A stretch of DNA of 8,399 bases from the NCBI GenBank assembly GCA_002383425.1, contig DFYV01000047.1:494-8892 (forward strand), in the 5' to 3' direction. Numbering within the stretch: the first letter of the stretch is position 1; every line of letters starts with the position of its first letter. Shown one piece after another: positions 6,429 through 8,399 of this stretch. Both the position numbers and the translations under genes were made by a program. Source of the DNA: Bacteroidales bacterium UBA4073 (lineage in GTDB: Bacteria > Bacteroidota > Bacteroidia > Bacteroidales > Tenuifilaceae). The notes beneath the pieces are model-generated. The model saw nothing but the letters and a program-made list of their open reading frames with translations, had not been told where the DNA came from and did not search any database.

Positions 6429-7493
6429 TCAGAAAAGCTTTTTCTTGAAGTAAAGTGCAACATTTACAAGGCCAATCATAACCGGAACTTCAACTAAAGG
6501 CCCAATTACAGCGGCAAATGCTTCGCCCGAATTAATTCCAAATATGGCAATAGCAACGGCAATGGCAAGTTCAAAGTTGTTGCTTGCAGCAGTGAACGAT
6601 AGGGTGGTAGCTTGCTCATAGGTAGCCTTGGTTTTATGGCTCATAAAAAATGATAAAAGGAACATCACCACAAAATAGATTAGTAGCGGAATGGCTATGA
6701 GCACAACGTCGAAGGGAATTTTTACAATGTATTCACCCTTAAGCGAAAACATAACCACGATGGTAAAGAGTAATGCAATTAAGGTGATAGGACTTATTTT
6801 TGGGATAAAACGGATGTTATACCAGTCCTTACCTTTCAGCCTTATAAGAACAAAACGAGTGATAAAACCAGCGATAAATGGAATTCCCAGGTAGATGAAA
6901 ACACTCTCGGCAATCTGGCCAATGGTAATCCGTTCCACCAGACTATTGGTTGGAATGCCAAACCAGCCGGGCAAAATGGCTATGAACAGGTAGGCGTAAA
7001 CGGAGTAAAACAGAACCTGAAAGATTGAGTTGAAAGCAACTAATCCGGCCGCATATTCTGTATCACCCTTGGCCAGGTCGTTCCATACTATTACCATGGC
7101 TATGCAGCGGGCTAATCCAATCATGATTATACCGTACATGTATTGCAGGTTGGTTTCGCCCGGAAAAATTTTGTAAAAGGCAATAGCCAAAAGGAACATC
7201 AAAACCGGACCAATAATCCAGTTCTGGATAAGGGAAAGCGTAAGAATTTTGTAGTTTCTGAAAACATCGCCAAGTTCCTCATATTTGACTTTGGCAAGGG
7301 GCGGAAACATCATAAGAATTAACCCAATAGCAATTGGAATGTTGGTGGTACTTTCGGGCGAAGGTTTCAACGAATCCCAGAAACCTGCAATTGCAGGGAA
7401 AAAGTGTCCGCTAAGTACTCCCACTGTCATGGCCAGGAAAATCCATAGGGTAAGGTAGCGGTCCAAAAATTTTAGTCGTTTTTCTGATGGCAT
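6429..7493 (-). CDS. acr3: ACR3-family arsenite efflux transporter
   Basis: This inner-membrane carrier exports arsenite, probably driven by the proton gradient. The 354 residues are almost wholly hydrophobic segments consistent with the ten membrane helices of the family. Diagnostic blocks are the N-terminal RLKFLDRYLTLWIFLAM (6-22), GLARCIAMVIVWNDLA (126-141) with the essential-type Cys C130, TAASNNFELAIAVAIA (301-316), and GPLVEVPVMIGLV (331-343) with the conserved E335. All are intact, so the protein should be functional. The ATG at 7493 is chosen because homologues begin close to the LDRYLTLW block; an in-frame ATG at 7565 would add 24 polar residues without family support, from AT-rich DNA containing a dyad. 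No Shine-Dalgarno is seen. It lies 186 bases after arsC on the same strand, so the two probably work together though the gap may hold a separate signal. It is unrelated in sequence to the ArsB type. Confidence 0.95.
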   Translation of the reverse strand: MPSEKRLKFLDRYLTLWIFLAMTVGVLSGHFFPAIAGFWDSLKPSPESTTNIPIAIGLILMMFPPLAKVKYEELGDVFRNYKILTLSLIQNWIIGPVLMFLLAIAFYKIFPGETNLQYMYGIIMIGLARCIAMVIVWNDLAKGDTEYAAGLVAFNSIFQVLFYSVYAYLFIAILPGWFGIPTNSLVERITIGQIAESVFIYLGIPFIAGFITRFVLIRLKGKDWYNIRFIPKISPITLIALLFTIVVMFSLKGEYIVKIPFDVVLIAIPLLIYFVVMFLLSFFMSHKTKATYEQATTLSFTAASNNFELAIAVAIAIFGINSGEAFAAVIGPLVEVPVMIGLVNVALYFKKKLF

Positions 7494-7546
7494 AGTGGTA
7501 TTGTTTATTTTGAGATTTGAAAATTTATGTGTTTGAAAATTAAGGT

Positions 7547-7590
7547 CAGGTTTAATGGCTAACACAGCAGGATTAGTCTATATTAACCTG
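7547..7590. repeat. Imperfect inverted repeat in the arsC-acr3 gap
   Basis: CAGGTTTAAT (7547-7556) and ATTAACCTG (7582-7590) pair over nine bases with a single bulged T, around a 25-base spacer. The dyad lies 53 bases upstream of the chosen acr3 start. It could be a weak hairpin in the arsC-acr3 transcript or an operator for acr3, and it may be chance. It is not a classic terminator because no T-run follows. Confidence 0.3.
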
Positions 7591-7679
7591 AATCATAAAT
7601 AGCATCTTACTGTATGTTTCACGATATTTCGCTATGTCCAACATGACAGAGGATTTTAGTAAGTAGTGAAATTGATTGA

Positions 7680-8111
7680 CTAATCCGTATTCTGTATTAA
7701 TTTTAAAAATTCCAAATTCGAAAATCTATCTTTTATCCCATCTCTCACCTTTCGGAATACGGCCAATATCTCATCATCGGTACCTGTTGCTTCGGCTGGG
7801 TCTTCGAATCCGATATGAAGCCTGTGCTTTACCTTTCCCAGAAATGCCGGGCAGGTTTCCTTTGCGTTGTCGCATACGGTAATAACATAGTCCCACTCCT
7901 GGTTAATGAATTGGTCAACCAGCTTGGGCTTGTGCTGGCTGATATCGATCCCCACCTCAGCCATTACCCGAACGGCTATGGGGTTTACCTGATTTGCCGG
8001 CTTGGTCCCGGCCGATTCTACTTTCAGGTTTTTACTATTTGCCTTTAGAAATCCTTCGGCCATTTGGCTACGGCAGCTGTTGCCTGTACAGAGTATTAAA
8101 ATTTTGTCCAT
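7680..8111 (-). CDS. arsC: Arsenate reductase, low-molecular-weight phosphatase type (thioredoxin-coupled)
   Basis: ArsC reduces arsenate to arsenite in the cytoplasm, which the ACR3 pump downstream can then export. The 143-residue length is close to that of Gram-positive-type ArsC. The N-terminal P-loop is CTGNSCR with nucleophile C8 and R14 (CX5R), plus C13. The redox pair C80 and C87 in CDNAKETC has the same seven-residue spacing as C82/C89 of the thioredoxin-dependent enzyme from plasmid pI258. The general-acid Asp is D104 in EDPAEATG. These cysteines separate it from ordinary low-molecular-weight tyrosine phosphatases, which lack the 80/87 pair, and from the unrelated glutaredoxin-type ArsC. 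The start at 8111 is backed by a strong Shine-Dalgarno sequence. It is the first ars gene seen here; an arsR-like regulator would be expected nearby but is not in the window. Confidence 0.94.
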   Translation of the reverse strand: MDKILILCTGNSCRSQMAEGFLKANSKNLKVESAGTKPANQVNPIAVRVMAEVGIDISQHKPKLVDQFINQEWDYVITVCDNAKETCPAFLGKVKHRLHIGFEDPAEATGTDDEILAVFRKVRDGIKDRFSNLEFLKLIQNTD

Positions 8112-8116
8112 TTTAT

Positions 8117-8123
8117 CTCTCCT
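8117..8123 (-). promoter_or_regulatory. Strong ribosome binding site of arsC
   Basis: AGGAGAG on the minus strand ends five bases before the arsC ATG, a near-ideal Shine-Dalgarno at suitable spacing. It fixes the arsC start at 8111. No other gene in the window has a comparable site. Confidence 0.7.
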
Positions 8124-8181
8124 AAATTTAATCTGTTATTCTTAGCTGTAGTTTTCGCAAGTTTGAATCACGAGCTGCTCC

Positions 8182-8399
8182 TGATGGTTGATGGTTGTTC
8201 GTTGTTCGGAAGAATAGTTGATGGTTGATGGTTGATGGTTGACGGTTGATGGTTCAAGGTTCAAGGTTAACGTTTCACGATTCACGTTTCACGGTTGATG
8301 GATGTTCGTTGTTCGTTGTTCGTTGTTCGTTGTTCGGAACTGTAGTTGATTGTTGACGGTTGATGGTTCAAAGTTCAAGGTTAACGGTTCACGATTCAC
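8182..8399. repeat. Heptanucleotide repeat array with higher-order copies, running off the window
   Basis: From 8182 to the window end nearly every base falls into 7-base words kept in register: GTTGATG, GTTGACG, GTTCAAG, GTTAACG, (G/T/A)TTCACG and GTTGTTC. Only two 9-base spacers break the phase: GGAAGAATA (8208-8216) and GGAACTGTA (8336-8344). Each follows a run of GTTGTTC and precedes GTTGAT words. The eight-word series at 8231-8286 recurs at 8345-8399 with 52 of 55 positions identical. Words in the series are not interchangeable in order, so this is a compound repeat and not a simple microsatellite. It is not coding and not a CRISPR, as there are no unique spacers. Its extent to the right is unknown. 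Confidence 0.9.

Noticed and set aside
7494..7565. Longer ACR3 start at 7565
   Set aside because: The added 24 residues are polar, not family-like, and overlap the dyad in AT-rich DNA; homologues begin close to the M at 7493.
7573..7644. 23-residue frame (minus) in the arsC-acr3 gap
   Set aside because: It starts with ATG and has plausible amino acid content, but there is no Shine-Dalgarno and no known peptide it resembles. It is too short to support from one sequence.
8182..8399. CRISPR array
   Set aside because: The repeat units are 7 bases and contiguous, with no unique spacers of 25-40 bases and no cas genes nearby.

Overview
The window looks like a chromosomal stretch of a member of the Bacteroidota, probably an environmental or anaerobic Bacteroidales-like lineage. 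This is inference from a soluble hybrid sensor kinase with many PAS domains, mostly absent Shine-Dalgarno sequences, one candidate promoter of the Bacteroidetes type (TAnnTTTG), and intergenic DNA rich in short tandem words. No ribosomal RNA or other taxonomic marker is present, so the assignment is soft.

Layout: 1-373 is AT-rich intergenic DNA with one candidate promoter. pdxH (374-1018, +) encodes a complete pyridoxamine 5'-phosphate oxidase. It converges on a very large minus-strand gene (1161-4955) for a soluble hybrid histidine kinase with a degenerate receiver-like N terminus, six PAS domains, HisKA, HATPase and a C-terminal receiver. Between the kinase start and the next gene lies a 463-base repeat island (4956-5418). 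Then come, all on the minus strand and listed 3' to 5' of transcription: a HAD-type phosphatase of the 'soluble P-type ATPase' group (5419-5889), a CYTH/triphosphate tunnel protein (5886-6365) overlapping it by ATGA, an ACR3 arsenite exporter (6429-7493), and a thioredoxin-type ArsC arsenate reductase (7680-8111). The window ends inside a heptanucleotide repeat array (from about 8182).

How the genes work together: ArsC reduces arsenate to arsenite and ACR3 exports it, a standard two-step detoxification module; an ArsR-type regulator is not in the window and may lie beyond the right edge. The CYTH and HAD genes form a tightly coupled pair that probably acts on phosphorylated or triphosphate substrates. 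A hairpin separates them from acr3. The kinase has no partner regulator here and its signal is unknown. pdxH is an unrelated housekeeping gene.

The most unusual content is non-coding. There are several short-period repeat families: 7-nt words in two separate islands, 10-nt words at a third place, and a 23-nt direct repeat. In addition, one 28-nt sequence (26/28 identical) begins at the very first base after the stop codon of two unrelated genes, the kinase and the HAD gene. I see no CRISPR, phage, insertion sequence or clear new defence system.
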